From: F0422 sp003992255
Lineage (GTDB): Bacteria; Bacillota; Negativicutes; Veillonellales; Veillonellaceae
Assembly: GCF_003992255.1 (NCBI RefSeq)
Contig: NZ_RQVA01000007.1
Span: 1 to 64,000 of the forward strand
DNA: 64,000 bases
Reading direction: 5' to 3'
Shown piece by piece: positions 48,451 through 57,238 of the stretch. The notes beneath the pieces were generated by a model. It saw only the letters and a list, made by a program, of their open reading frames with translations. It ran no database searches and was not told the DNA's origin. The stretch's first letter is position 1; each line of letters opens with the position of its first letter. The position numbers and the translations under genes were made by a program.

Positions 48451-49593
48451 GTGAAAGATAGATTAAATAGTCTTTGGAACTTATTCCAAGAACGTAAATT
48501 AAGCCGACGTACATTTATGAAATCCTGTGTAGCTTTAACAGCTATTTTAGGATTACCACCAGCACTGACGAATAAAGTCGTGGCAGCAGCGGAGAAAAAG
48601 GAATTACCTACGGTGATTTGGCTGCATGGTCATGAATGTACAGGATGTGACGAATCCTTTATTCGTTCTACATCACCTTTCGCATCTGATGTGATTCTAA
48701 ATATGATTGCTTTAGAGTATGATGATACTTTGGCTGCCGCAGCAGGGGAACCATTTGAACATCATTTACATCATTTGTTAGAAGAGAAAAAAGGTAAATA
48801 TGTATTGGCTGTTGAAGGTGGCGTTCCATTGGATGAAAATGGGTCCTACTGCCAAGTGGGCGGTCGACCATTCGTAGATGTATTGAAAGAATGCGCCGAA
48901 GGGGCTGCTTTCATCATTGAATATGGATCTTGTGCGGCATGGGGCGGTATTCAAGCAGCGAAACCGAATCCAACCAATACAGTATCTGTATCCTCTATTG
49001 TAAAAGGCAAAAAAATCATTAAAGTACCAGGATGCCCTCCAATTCCAGAGGTCATGACTGGTGTCATTATGCACTATGCTTTATTTGGTGAAATTCCACC
49101 GCTAGATGTAGAAGGAAGACCAAAGCAATTCTACGGTAATCGTATTCACGATACTTGTTATCGTCGTCCCTTCTTTGATTCTGGATTGTTTGTGGAACAC
49201 TTCGATGATGATGCATCCAAAGCAGGTTGGTGCCTATATAAAGTAGGTTGTCGTGGACCAGAAACATATAACTCTTGTGGCAACTTGCGTTGGTGGAATG
49301 GGTTGTCCTATCCAATTCAATCTGGACATGGTTGTATTGGTTGCTCTGAAAAGGGATTCTGGGACAATGATAACTTTTACCAACGATTGCCTCATATTCA
49401 TACCCCAAATACTATTACCGATGTGGATACATTAGGTACAGTAGCAGGATTTGGCGCATTTGGTGCTGTAGTGGCTCATGGTGGTATTACCTTGGCAAAA
49501 CATAAATATGATTCTATCCAAGAAGAGAAAAAATATTTAGCTGAACAAGAAGCAAAACAAAAAGAAGTGGAACAGAAAGGTAGTGACCAATAA
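48451..49593 (+). CDS. hyaA: NiFe hydrogenase small subunit (Tat-exported)
   Basis: 380 residues from GTG 48451 after AAAGGGGC; upstream in-frame starts would bury the signal. The N-terminus has the Tat motif LSRRTFMKSCVAL. The mature part has the Fe-S ligands of the small subunit: HECTGCDESF, GSCAAWGG, PGCPPIPEV and a C-terminal GHGCIGCSEKGFW cluster-binding region. A hydrophobic C-terminal helix anchors it to the membrane. It relays electrons from the active site to the cytochrome b encoded downstream. Confidence 0.93.
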   Translation: MKDRLNSLWNLFQERKLSRRTFMKSCVALTAILGLPPALTNKVVAAAEKKELPTVIWLHGHECTGCDESFIRSTSPFASDVILNMIALEYDDTLAAAAGEPFEHHLHHLLEEKKGKYVLAVEGGVPLDENGSYCQVGGRPFVDVLKECAEGAAFIIEYGSCAAWGGIQAAKPNPTNTVSVSSIVKGKKIIKVPGCPPIPEVMTGVIMHYALFGEIPPLDVEGRPKQFYGNRIHDTCYRRPFFDSGLFVEHFDDDASKAGWCLYKVGCRGPETYNSCGNLRWWNGLSYPIQSGHGCIGCSEKGFWDNDNFYQRLPHIHTPNTITDVDTLGTVAGFGAFGAVVAHGGITLAKHKYDSIQEEKKYLAEQEAKQKEVEQKGSDQ

Positions 49594-51494
49594 TGAAACG
49601 AGTTGTAGTCGATCCAGTGACCCGTATTGAAGGTCACTTACGTGTAGAAGTTAGTGTTGATGAATCCACAGGTAAAGTGCAAGATGCCTTATCTAGTGGT
49701 ACGGCTTGGCGTGGTATTGAATTAGTAGCTAAAAATCGCGATCCTCGTGACGTATGGGCCTTTGTACAACGGATTTGTGGTGTGTGTACTTCTACGCACG
49801 CCTTAGCATCCCTTCGAGCGGTAGAGGATGCATTGGGTATTCAAATTCCTAAGAATGCAAACTATATTCGAAATATTATGCATAGTTGTTTAGATACACA
49901 CGATCATATTGTGCATTTTTATCACTTGCATGCTCTTGACTGGGTAAGCCCAGTAGAGGCGTTGAAAGCAGATCCTAAGAAAACTGCAGAATTGCAACAA
50001 CAAGTATTGGATACATACAATGTGAGTGGATTACAACCAAAAGATTTGGAATCTTCCACATCCGCATACCCTAAGGAGTTCCCTAAAGGAAATGCTACGT
50101 ATTATGCAGCGATCCAAACAAAAGTGAAAAAAATTGTAGAAAGTGGGCAATTAGGGATTTTCTCCGCTCAATGGTGGGATCATCCAGATTATCAATTATT
50201 GCCTCCAGAAGTGCATTTGATGGCCATCTCTCACTATTTGACAATCCTAGATCGTCAACGTGATATTGTAACACCTCATGTTATTTTCGGCGGTAAAAAC
50301 CCACATCCTCACTACATTGTAGGTGGTATGCCATGCTCCATTTCCATGGATGACATGAATGCACCTGTGAATGCAGCTCGTTTAGCAAGTGTAGATGAAT
50401 CTATTTCGCTGGCAAAAGATTTGGTGAACAATTTCTACTTACCAGATTTACTAGCTATAGGTCATTTATATGTGAAAGCTGGTATGGTAGATGGCGGCGG
50501 ATTGGCGAAAAAGCGTGTCTTAGCATACGGTGGCTATCCAGATGATGCATATACAGGTATAAAAGATGGAGACTTCTTTAAAAAGTCTCTTGTTCGTGCT
50601 AATGGAGTAGTAGAAAACTTTGAACTTGGTTGGGAAAAAGCAACATTTACAGCTTTAGAAGGTGAAGACTTGATGAATCCAGACTTCTTGTCTGAAGAAA
50701 TCAATCACTCTTGGTTTGAATATCCAAATGGTGAAACATCCTTGCATCCAACAGAAGGGGTGACAAAACCAGCTTTCACAGGTCCTAAAACGGGAACAAA
50801 TAAAAAATGGGAATTCTTGGATGAAGAGAAAAAATATTCTTGGATTAAATCTCCTACATTTAAAGGAAAAGCTTGCGAAGTGGGCCCATTGGCAAAATAT
50901 ATCGTTGTCTATGTAAAAGTAAAACAAGGTATCATCAAGAATCCTACATGGGCAGAGAAAATGATGGTAGATCAAATTGAGGCAGTATCTAAAGTGCTAG
51001 GTGTACCAGCTCATGTATGGATGTGTTCTACTGTAGGCCGTACAGCAGCTCGTGGTTTAGATGCACAAGTAGCAGCGAACTTGAGTCAACACTTCTACAA
51101 CCGTTTGATTGAAAATATCAAAACTGGCGATACTGTTGTGGCGGATACTCGTAAATTCGATCCTAATTCTTGGCCAAAAGAGGCAAAAGGTGTAGGTTTA
51201 TTAGATGCACCACGTGGTGGTTTAGGACATTGGTGTGTCATCAAAGATGGTCGTGTAGACAATTATCAATGTATCGTGCCAACGACTTGGAATGCGTGTC
51301 CTAAAACAATTGCTGGTGAACATGGTGCATACGAATCTAATATGATAGACACTAAAGTCAAAGTGGCGGATAAACCATTGGAAATTTTAAAAGGTATTCA
51401 TTCCTTTGATCCTTGCTTGGCATGTGCGACCCACTTGTACAATAAAAAGGGTGAAAAAATAGTATCTGTTAATACAGATGCCCTATGTAAATAG
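49593..51494 (+). CDS. hyaB: NiFe hydrogenase large subunit
   Basis: 633 residues, starting in the last codons of hyaA (TAATGA). Nickel ligands in RICGVCTSTH (near 62) and C-terminal DPCLACATH, followed by a tail of about 15 residues that a dedicated protease removes. It exchanges H2 and protons. No Tat signal of its own; exported with the small subunit. Confidence 0.95.
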   Translation: MKRVVVDPVTRIEGHLRVEVSVDESTGKVQDALSSGTAWRGIELVAKNRDPRDVWAFVQRICGVCTSTHALASLRAVEDALGIQIPKNANYIRNIMHSCLDTHDHIVHFYHLHALDWVSPVEALKADPKKTAELQQQVLDTYNVSGLQPKDLESSTSAYPKEFPKGNATYYAAIQTKVKKIVESGQLGIFSAQWWDHPDYQLLPPEVHLMAISHYLTILDRQRDIVTPHVIFGGKNPHPHYIVGGMPCSISMDDMNAPVNAARLASVDESISLAKDLVNNFYLPDLLAIGHLYVKAGMVDGGGLAKKRVLAYGGYPDDAYTGIKDGDFFKKSLVRANGVVENFELGWEKATFTALEGEDLMNPDFLSEEINHSWFEYPNGETSLHPTEGVTKPAFTGPKTGTNKKWEFLDEEKKYSWIKSPTFKGKACEVGPLAKYIVVYVKVKQGIIKNPTWAEKMMVDQIEAVSKVLGVPAHVWMCSTVGRTAARGLDAQVAANLSQHFYNRLIENIKTGDTVVADTRKFDPNSWPKEAKGVGLLDAPRGGLGHWCVIKDGRVDNYQCIVPTTWNACPKTIAGEHGAYESNMIDTKVKVADKPLEILKGIHSFDPCLACATHLYNKKGEKIVSVNTDALCK

Positions 51495-51508
51495 GGAGGA
51501 GGCTGTCG

Positions 51509-52225
51509 ATGTTACCATTAAATAAAAAGCCTTATCGTGTATTTAGTTTATGGCTCCGTATTTTCCATTGGACTATGGTGCTCTGTGTAACGGCACTATT
51601 TTGGACTGGCTTATACATTGGAAACCCAGGATTCCAAGCTACACCAGGCAGTGTGGAACCAACTATCGCAGTAGGTGGTTGGTTCTCTATGGAGATGATT
51701 CGTAAAATTCACTTTATCGCAGCATTTATCTTAATTGCTGCACTTATATTCCGTATTTATGGTGGAATTCGATATCGTGGCGATAGATTGTTTCCACGAT
51801 TTCACAAGAAGTCCTATTGGGTTGGTATTTGGGATACGGTGAAACATTATATGATGTTACCGCAACAGCGGGAACATCGTTTCTTGCGGAATTCCTTGGC
51901 ACGTACAAGTTATGTGGGTGTCTATGTGATGATGTTCTTGGAAATATCTACAGGCCTCGCGATGTATGCACAGGTGTATCCAGATACTTGGGTGGCGCAA
52001 ATTTTTAATCCAGTGAACTTGCTGTTTACAGAATACCAAGTACATATGATTCATCATTATATTGCTTGGGGATTCTTGTTATTTACAATTATTCACGTAT
52101 ATTTGACATTCCGTGAGGATGTTATGGAAGAATCTGGAGAAGTATCTAGTATGGTATCAGGTATGAAATTTTACCCAGAAGATCCAGAAGATATAGAGGA
52201 CTTATATGGACCAAATAAAAAGTAA
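51509..52225 (+). CDS. hyaC: Hydrogenase cytochrome b subunit
   Basis: 238 residues with four hydrophobic segments and haem-ligand His in RIFHWTMVLCVTALFWTGLYIG, IRKIHFIAAFILIA and VHMIHHYIAWGFLLFTIIHVYL. Typical HyaC/HupC family. It passes electrons from H2 oxidation to the menaquinone pool. GGGAGGAGG precedes the start; its end overlaps the next gene by 20 nt. Confidence 0.92.
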   Translation: MLPLNKKPYRVFSLWLRIFHWTMVLCVTALFWTGLYIGNPGFQATPGSVEPTIAVGGWFSMEMIRKIHFIAAFILIAALIFRIYGGIRYRGDRLFPRFHKKSYWVGIWDTVKHYMMLPQQREHRFLRNSLARTSYVGVYVMMFLEISTGLAMYAQVYPDTWVAQIFNPVNLLFTEYQVHMIHHYIAWGFLLFTIIHVYLTFREDVMEESGEVSSMVSGMKFYPEDPEDIEDLYGPNKK

Positions 52226-52715
52226 TCCCATCGTACTCTTAGGGGTAGGCAATATTTTGCTCACAGATGAGGGATTTGGTGTCCATGTGGTGAACCAATT
52301 ACGGGAGGATTATGTATTTAATCCTCCTATTACCATTTTGGATGGGGGAACCATGGGCATGGAACTGCTTACCTATATGCGAGGTATGACAAAATTACTA
52401 TTAGTAGATGCTATCAATGGCGATGATGTACCAGGCACAGTATATGAGTTTCCTCATGAGGAAATGAACACCTATTTTACAGAGGCTATTTCTGTGCATG
52501 AGGTAGGAATGCAAGATATTTTGCGAATCCGAGCCTTACAAGAAGATCCATTAGAAGATGCTGTTGTCATTGGTGTGGAGCCTGAAAGTTTAGAGTTAGG
52601 CCTTACATTGAGTGATGCTACACAGGCCGCTGTAGAAGATGTGAAAGCCCGTGTACTATCTGTTTTATCGAATTGGAACGTAACCGCTAGCCCTGTGAAT
52701 ACAGTAACAGAATAG
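52206..52715 (+). CDS. hyaD: Hydrogenase maturation protease
   Basis: 169 residues. HyaD/HybD family: VLLGVGNILLTDEGFGVHVV with the nickel-sensing Glu, ILDGGTMGMELL and VHEVGMQDIL. It cuts the C-terminal tail of the large subunit once nickel is in place. Overlaps hyaC, consistent with coupled expression. Confidence 0.93.
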   Translation: MDQIKSNPIVLLGVGNILLTDEGFGVHVVNQLREDYVFNPPITILDGGTMGMELLTYMRGMTKLLLVDAINGDDVPGTVYEFPHEEMNTYFTEAISVHEVGMQDILRIRALQEDPLEDAVVIGVEPESLELGLTLSDATQAAVEDVKARVLSVLSNWNVTASPVNTVTE

Positions 52716-52760
52716 GATATTAAGGAGTATGACTCTGTATGGATTTGATAAGGAGTTTCT

Positions 52761-53138
52761 ATGCAAAATGAATTTGGACGTGTAAAAGCGGTATTTCAAG
52801 AATTAAAAAATGCTTTGCAACAGTTGCGTAAAACTGGTGAGACCTATACAATTTATGTGGAAAATACAGGACTGACTATGGAAGAACAAGTGGAAGTGTT
52901 AGAAACATTAGGTCGCGGTGATGTAACAGTACACTTAAAAGATACAGATCAACCTGTGGAATGGTATGAGTCTACTATTCGTGGTGTATGGATTGGCACC
53001 TTCCGTAATGGTCGAGATGAAGCAATTTTATATACTATTGAAGTATGTCGCTATCCAGAGTTAGCAGGAGCCTATGATGAAGATATCATAGGAGGTGAAG
53101 CAGATTTACAAGAATGGATTGAAGCGGCTGACTTATAA
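52761..53138 (+). CDS. HupH/HyaF C-terminal-domain hydrogenase accessory protein
   Basis: 125 residues with EVLETLGRGDVTVHLKD, EWYESTIRGVWIGTFRNG and EVCRYPELAG, the pattern of the hydrogenase expression/formation C-terminal domain. Shorter than the full HupH, containing one domain copy only. It probably acts in maturation of the small subunit. Last gene of the hydrogenase operon. Confidence 0.72.
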   Translation: MQNEFGRVKAVFQELKNALQQLRKTGETYTIYVENTGLTMEEQVEVLETLGRGDVTVHLKDTDQPVEWYESTIRGVWIGTFRNGRDEAILYTIEVCRYPELAGAYDEDIIGGEADLQEWIEAADL

Positions 53139-53258
53139 TTGGTATCATTGTCTATAAAAAATGTTACATGTTACTATGAAATTGTCCCCTTTATGTATAT
53201 CAATAAATCATAGATAGACGTAATTATTGACTAAAACATGTAAAATATGATTAAATAC

Positions 53259-53291
53259 ACTCTCTCATCATTCGTTAATGAGAGAGTTTTT
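53259..53291 (+). terminator. Terminator after the hydrogenase operon
   Basis: Hairpin ACTCTCTCAT and ATGAGAGAGT with a 9-nt loop, followed by TTTTC. The 313 nt from here to fumarase are AT-rich, with no gene and no clear motif apart from a Shine-Dalgarno at 53591. Confidence 0.85.
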
Positions 53292-53604
53292 CATTTTTAT
53301 AAGTACACATATTGTAGAGGAAAATAGTAGGTTTTTGGAGAAATTATAGAATAGATAATTTTGAATATAAGTTGTATTTAAAGGGTTTGTAAAGGGTGGA
53401 TATATGTCCATAAATAGAATATCATAATATCTTTAATAAAAGACTACATAAATGTTATATTTATTACATAACCTTAAATGATAATAAATACTATCATAAT
53501 AAACAGTTATAGAACATATTCTTAGGGAATTGAAAAAGGTAGGGCATGGTGATACAATAATACACAAGAGAAAGGTCTCTGTTTTAAGTTGAGGAGGGAT
53601 TACT

Positions 53605-54447
53605 TTGCGTAACATTCACGTTGAGAAAGTAACAGAAAAGGTAGCAGAATTATGTATGAATGCAGCATATCATCTTCCAAAAGATATGTACAATGCATTG
53701 AAAAAAGGCTATGAGTGTGAGAAATCTCCAGTAGGTAAAGGTGTATTAGATCAAATCATTAAAAATGCGGAAATCGCTGATGCTGAAGATCGTCCAATTT
53801 GCCAAGATACTGGTCTTACTATCGTATTCTTAGAAGTTGGTCAAGATGTACACTTCGAAGGTGGAAATCTTGAAGAAGCTATTCAAGCTGGTGTAGCAAA
53901 AGGTTATGTTGACGGATACCTTCGTAAATCCGTAGTAGCTGAACCTTTGTTCAATCGTGTTAATACTAAAAATAACACTCCAGCGGTTATTTACACAAAA
54001 ATCGTTCCAGGCGACAAAGTTGACATCAACGTTGAGTTAAAAGGCTTTGGTTCCGAAAACAAATCTGGCGTTAAAATGCTAGTACCTGCTGATGGCGTTG
54101 AAGGCGTTAAAAAAGCAGTTCTTGAAATCGTTAAAAAAGCTGGCCCTAACCCATGCCCTCCAATGGTACTAGGTATTGGTATCGGTGGTACTATGGACTA
54201 TGCAGCATTCCTTTCCAAAAAAGCTCTTCTTCGCTCTGTAGAAGAACGCAATGCACATCCTGAATATGCAAAATTGGAAGAAGAAATCAATGCAATGGTT
54301 AACAAAACTGGTATCGGACCTCAATTAGGTGGTTCTACAACAGCAGTTTCCGTTAATATCGAGTGGGCAGCAACACATATCGCTGGTCTTCCTGTAGCAG
54401 TAACTATCTGCTGCCACGCTAGCCGTCATGCTCACGGTGAAGTTTAA
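53605..54447 (+). CDS. Fumarate hydratase, alpha subunit (class I)
   Basis: 280 residues starting at TTG 53605, with GAGGAGGGATTACT at ideal spacing and no better ATG. Fe-S class I fumarase/tartrate dehydratase alpha chain: DRPICQDTGLTIVFLEVG, NPCPPMVLGIGIGGT and ITICCHASRH hold the cluster Cys. It interconverts malate and fumarate, central to lactate and succinate fermentation in this group. Confidence 0.92.
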   Translation: MRNIHVEKVTEKVAELCMNAAYHLPKDMYNALKKGYECEKSPVGKGVLDQIIKNAEIADAEDRPICQDTGLTIVFLEVGQDVHFEGGNLEEAIQAGVAKGYVDGYLRKSVVAEPLFNRVNTKNNTPAVIYTKIVPGDKVDINVELKGFGSENKSGVKMLVPADGVEGVKKAVLEIVKKAGPNPCPPMVLGIGIGGTMDYAAFLSKKALLRSVEERNAHPEYAKLEEEINAMVNKTGIGPQLGGSTTAVSVNIEWAATHIAGLPVAVTICCHASRHAHGEV

Positions 54448-54461
54448 GAGGGGGAATAACC

Positions 54462-55022
54462 ATGGCAGAACAAATTCGTATTCAAACACCTTTAACAGAA
54501 GAACAATCCCGCAAATTAAAAGCTGGTGATATGGTTCTTATCTCCGGTAAAATCTATAGTGCTCGTGATGCTGCTCATAAAGTAATGACTGAAGCATTAG
54601 CACGTGGCGAAGAATTGCCAATCGATTGGCATGATAAAATTGTTTACTACTTAGGACCAAGCCCAGCTAAACCAGGAGACCCAATCGGTTCCGCTGGTCC
54701 TACAACATCTGGCCGTATGGACGCTTACACACCAACAATGCTTGATCAAGGTATCAAAGGTATGATCGGTAAAGGTTCCCGTAAACCAGAAGTTATCGAA
54801 TCCATGAAGAAAAACGGCGTAACTTACTTTGCAGCCGTTGGTGGTGCAGCAGCGTTAATTGCTAAATCCATCAAAAAATATGATGTTATTGCTTATGCTG
54901 ACTTAGGTCCAGAAGCTTTGGCTGAATTGACTGTAGAAGATTTCCCAGCAATCGTTGTTATCGATAGCGAAGGAAACGATTTCTACGAAATTGGTCAAGC
55001 TCCATACCGCGAAGACGTTTAA
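54462..55022 (+). CDS. Fumarate hydratase, beta subunit (class I)
   Basis: 186 residues. Beta-chain signatures IYSARDAAHKVM, YYLGPSPAKPGDPIGSAGPTTSGRMD and GKGSRKPEV. Pairs with the alpha chain 14 nt upstream; GAGGGGGAATAACC precedes the start. Completes the two-subunit enzyme. Confidence 0.93.
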   Translation: MAEQIRIQTPLTEEQSRKLKAGDMVLISGKIYSARDAAHKVMTEALARGEELPIDWHDKIVYYLGPSPAKPGDPIGSAGPTTSGRMDAYTPTMLDQGIKGMIGKGSRKPEVIESMKKNGVTYFAAVGGAAALIAKSIKKYDVIAYADLGPEALAELTVEDFPAIVVIDSEGNDFYEIGQAPYREDV

Positions 55023-55029
55023 TAACAAT

Positions 55030-55064
55030 AGTAAAGAGACTCTCTTATGAGAGTCTCTTTTTTA
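55030..55064 (+). terminator. Terminator of the fumarase operon
   Basis: Perfect hairpin AAGAGACTCTC and GAGAGTCTCTT with a short loop, then TTTT. Confidence 0.88.
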
Positions 55065-55125
55065 CTATATACTTTTAATACAAAGCAAAATCTAGAGCTT
55101 TTTCATCTTACTTATACACAGTATG

Positions 55126-55134
55126 TGTTATAAT
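55126..55134 (+). promoter_or_regulatory. Extended -10 box ahead of nfeD
   Basis: TGT-TATAAT at 55126-55134, 35 nt before the nfeD start. No convincing -35 box; extended -10 promoters are common in this window. Confidence 0.5.
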
Positions 55135-55168
55135 ACAGGTATATAGACATTGTAAGAAAGGAGATTCT

Positions 55169-55633
55169 ATGATAGGACTTATCATCGGTGGTATTATTTT
55201 GCTCCTCATTGAAATGATGATACCAGGGTTTGGTATTTTTGGCCTAACAGGGCTATTGCTGCTCCTCTGGGGGGTGTATGATGGAATGGGTGGAGGACCT
55301 ATGGCGATGATCACGGTAACGGGGATTTCAATAGTAGGTATCATTGTACTGTGGTGGATTATATCTATTTTTCCAAAAACAAAAGTTGGAGACAGATTGA
55401 CATTGCGCTTGCAATCTACTAAGGAAAAAGGGTATGCCAGTCATCCTGATCCAGCTGCATGGTTAGGAAAAAAAGGTGTGGCAAAAACGGTGTTGCGCCC
55501 AGCTGGAACCATTGTGGTAAACGATACTTTTTTAGATGTTGTTACAGATGGTGAATTTTATGAACCAGGTACGGAGGTTATCATTGTATCCGTTATGGGT
55601 GGTCGTATTGTAGTGCGAGCTACAGAAAAGTAG
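55169..55633 (+). CDS. NfeD family protein, short form
   Basis: 154 residues: three hydrophobic segments (IIGGIILLLIEMMIPGFGIFG, GLLLLLWGVYDG, MAMITVTGISIVGIIVLWW) then a soluble OB-fold domain (GKKGVAKTVLRPAGTIVVNDTF). Short NfeD proteins pair with flotillins, as here with floA 8 nt downstream, to organise membrane microdomains. AAAGGAG precedes the start. Confidence 0.88.
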   Translation: MIGLIIGGIILLLIEMMIPGFGIFGLTGLLLLLWGVYDGMGGGPMAMITVTGISIVGIIVLWWIISIFPKTKVGDRLTLRLQSTKEKGYASHPDPAAWLGKKGVAKTVLRPAGTIVVNDTFLDVVTDGEFYEPGTEVIIVSVMGGRIVVRATEK

Positions 55634-55641
55634 GAGGAATT

Positions 55642-56649
55642 ATGGAAATTAGCATTGGCAATATTGGATTTGTTATACTTCCGATTGTATTAGTAATTGG
55701 GGTATCTTTATTTTTACATTTTGTTCCATTAGGACTTTGGATTTCTGCTTTGGCAGCGGGAGTAAAAGTTAGTATCATGACCTTAATTGGTATGCGTCTA
55801 CGCCGCGTATCACCAGCTCAGATTGTTCTTCCTTTGGTAAAAGCTAATAAAGCGGGTTTGGATGTAACCGTAGATCAATTAGAAGCACATTATTTAGCAG
55901 GTGGCGATGTAGATCGTGTAGTAGATGCCTTAATTGCTGCTGAACGGGCGACTATGGAGTTAACCTTTGAACGCTCTGCTGCCATCGACTTAGCTGGCCG
56001 TGATGTATTAGAAGCTGTACAAATGTCGGTAAATCCGAAAGTGATTGAAACGCCGATTATTTCTGCAGTAGCTAAAAATGGTATTGAATTAAAAGTTCGT
56101 GCTCGCGTTACTGTACGTGCTAATATTGATCGTTTAGTAGGCGGTGCTGGAGAAGCAACAATTATTGCACGTGTTGGGGAAGGGATTGTTACTACCGTAG
56201 GTTCTTCTGAAGAGCATACGGATGTATTAGAAAATCCAGATCATATTTCTCGTACGGTGTTGAATAAAGGTTTAGATGCTGGTACAGCTTTTGAAATCTT
56301 ATCGATTGATATTGCGGATGTGGATGTAGGACGTAATATTGGAGCCCAATTGATGACAGATCAAGCAGAGGCGGATAAAAAAATTGCCCAAGCTCAGGCA
56401 GAAAAACGCCGTGCTATGGCGGTAGCACAAGAACAAGAAATGCGTGCGCACACACAGGAAATGCAAGCGAAAGTAGTAGAAGCTCAAGCAGAAGTGCCAA
56501 AAGCGCTATCTCAAGCGTTGCGTGAGGGTAATTTAGGCGTCATGGACTACTATTCTATGAATAATATTATGGCGGATACAAAAATGCGTGAAAGTATTTC
56601 TGGAGGAGAGTATCAATCAGATATCGATGCGAAAGGCACACATGAGTAA
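55642..56649 (+). CDS. floA: Flotillin-like protein FloA
   Basis: 335 residues. An N-terminal hydrophobic hairpin (IGFVILPIVLVIGVSLFLHFVPLG) is followed by the SPFH-like domain and an Ala/Glu/Gln coiled coil (DQAEADKKIAQAQAEKRRAMA). MRLRRVSPAQIV and LAGRDVLEAVQMSVNPKVIETP are typical of FloA (YqfA). Scaffold of membrane rafts. GTAGGAGG precedes the start. Confidence 0.92.
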   Translation: MEISIGNIGFVILPIVLVIGVSLFLHFVPLGLWISALAAGVKVSIMTLIGMRLRRVSPAQIVLPLVKANKAGLDVTVDQLEAHYLAGGDVDRVVDALIAAERATMELTFERSAAIDLAGRDVLEAVQMSVNPKVIETPIISAVAKNGIELKVRARVTVRANIDRLVGGAGEATIIARVGEGIVTTVGSSEEHTDVLENPDHISRTVLNKGLDAGTAFEILSIDIADVDVGRNIGAQLMTDQAEADKKIAQAQAEKRRAMAVAQEQEMRAHTQEMQAKVVEAQAEVPKALSQALREGNLGVMDYYSMNNIMADTKMRESISGGEYQSDIDAKGTHE

Positions 56650-56669
56650 AGGTAAGGAGGTATTCTAGT

Positions 56670-57053
56670 ATGGAGTTTGGTATACTCATATTGATTATCT
56701 TAGGGTCCTTTATTTTTAAAAGTAACAAATCTGATTCCGCTGAAACGACAAAGCCAATCCCTAGCAAGGATATGACTTGGGAAGAGATGGAAGCGTATTA
56801 TGGAATTACACTTTCACAAGATCAGAAAGAACCTATAGAAGTGGAAGCGGATAGTCATACTGATGAAAATTTAGAAGCGGCGCCTGTAACATACGATCCG
56901 GTAGGTTTAGATAGGTATGAGCAGTCAGTAGAAGTAAGTAAGAATGATACACTAGTGGACAGGGAATCCTTGCGATTAGCGGCTAGGCGTGGCATGGTGT
57001 GGTCTATCATATTGGAAGCGCCGAAAGGGCGGATGCGACGATATGGTCGATAA
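56670..57053 (+). CDS. Small membrane-anchored protein of unknown function
   Basis: 127 residues: a single N-terminal hydrophobic helix (FGILILIILGSFIF) followed by an acidic linker and a basic end (AARRGMVWSIILEAPKGRMRRYGR). AAGGAGG precedes the start and it follows floA by 20 nt, so a role tied to FloA is possible. Not recognised as a known family. Confidence 0.65.
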   Translation: MEFGILILIILGSFIFKSNKSDSAETTKPIPSKDMTWEEMEAYYGITLSQDQKEPIEVEADSHTDENLEAAPVTYDPVGLDRYEQSVEVSKNDTLVDRESLRLAARRGMVWSIILEAPKGRMRRYGR

Positions 57054-57133
57054 ATAGAACAAGGCATCGTAGACGATACATATAAAGTGAGATACTCGAT
57101 AGGTGTATTATATGGTAATAGAATCATAAAGAA

Positions 57134-57172
57134 GAGCTGTCATTCAGGATATAGCAATCCTGATGACAGCTC
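57134..57172. terminator. Bidirectional terminator between floA operon and flavodiiron gene, hairpin 1
   Basis: Long inverted repeat GAGCTGTCATTCAGGAT and ATCCTGATGACAGCTC with a short loop, no strong T-run on the plus strand. It lies between two convergent units. Confidence 0.65.
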
Positions 57173-57197
57173 ATTTTCGTATACGTATTTGTAGGTA

Positions 57198-57228
57198 AAA
57201 GCGACCCTACTAAGTAGAGTCGCTTTGG
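57198..57228. terminator. Bidirectional terminator, hairpin 2
   Basis: AAAGCGACCCTAC and GAGTCGCTTT form a stem directly after the stop of the minus-strand flavodiiron gene. On the minus strand it is followed by TTTTACC. Confidence 0.7.
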
Positions 57229-57238
57229 TTATTTGTGA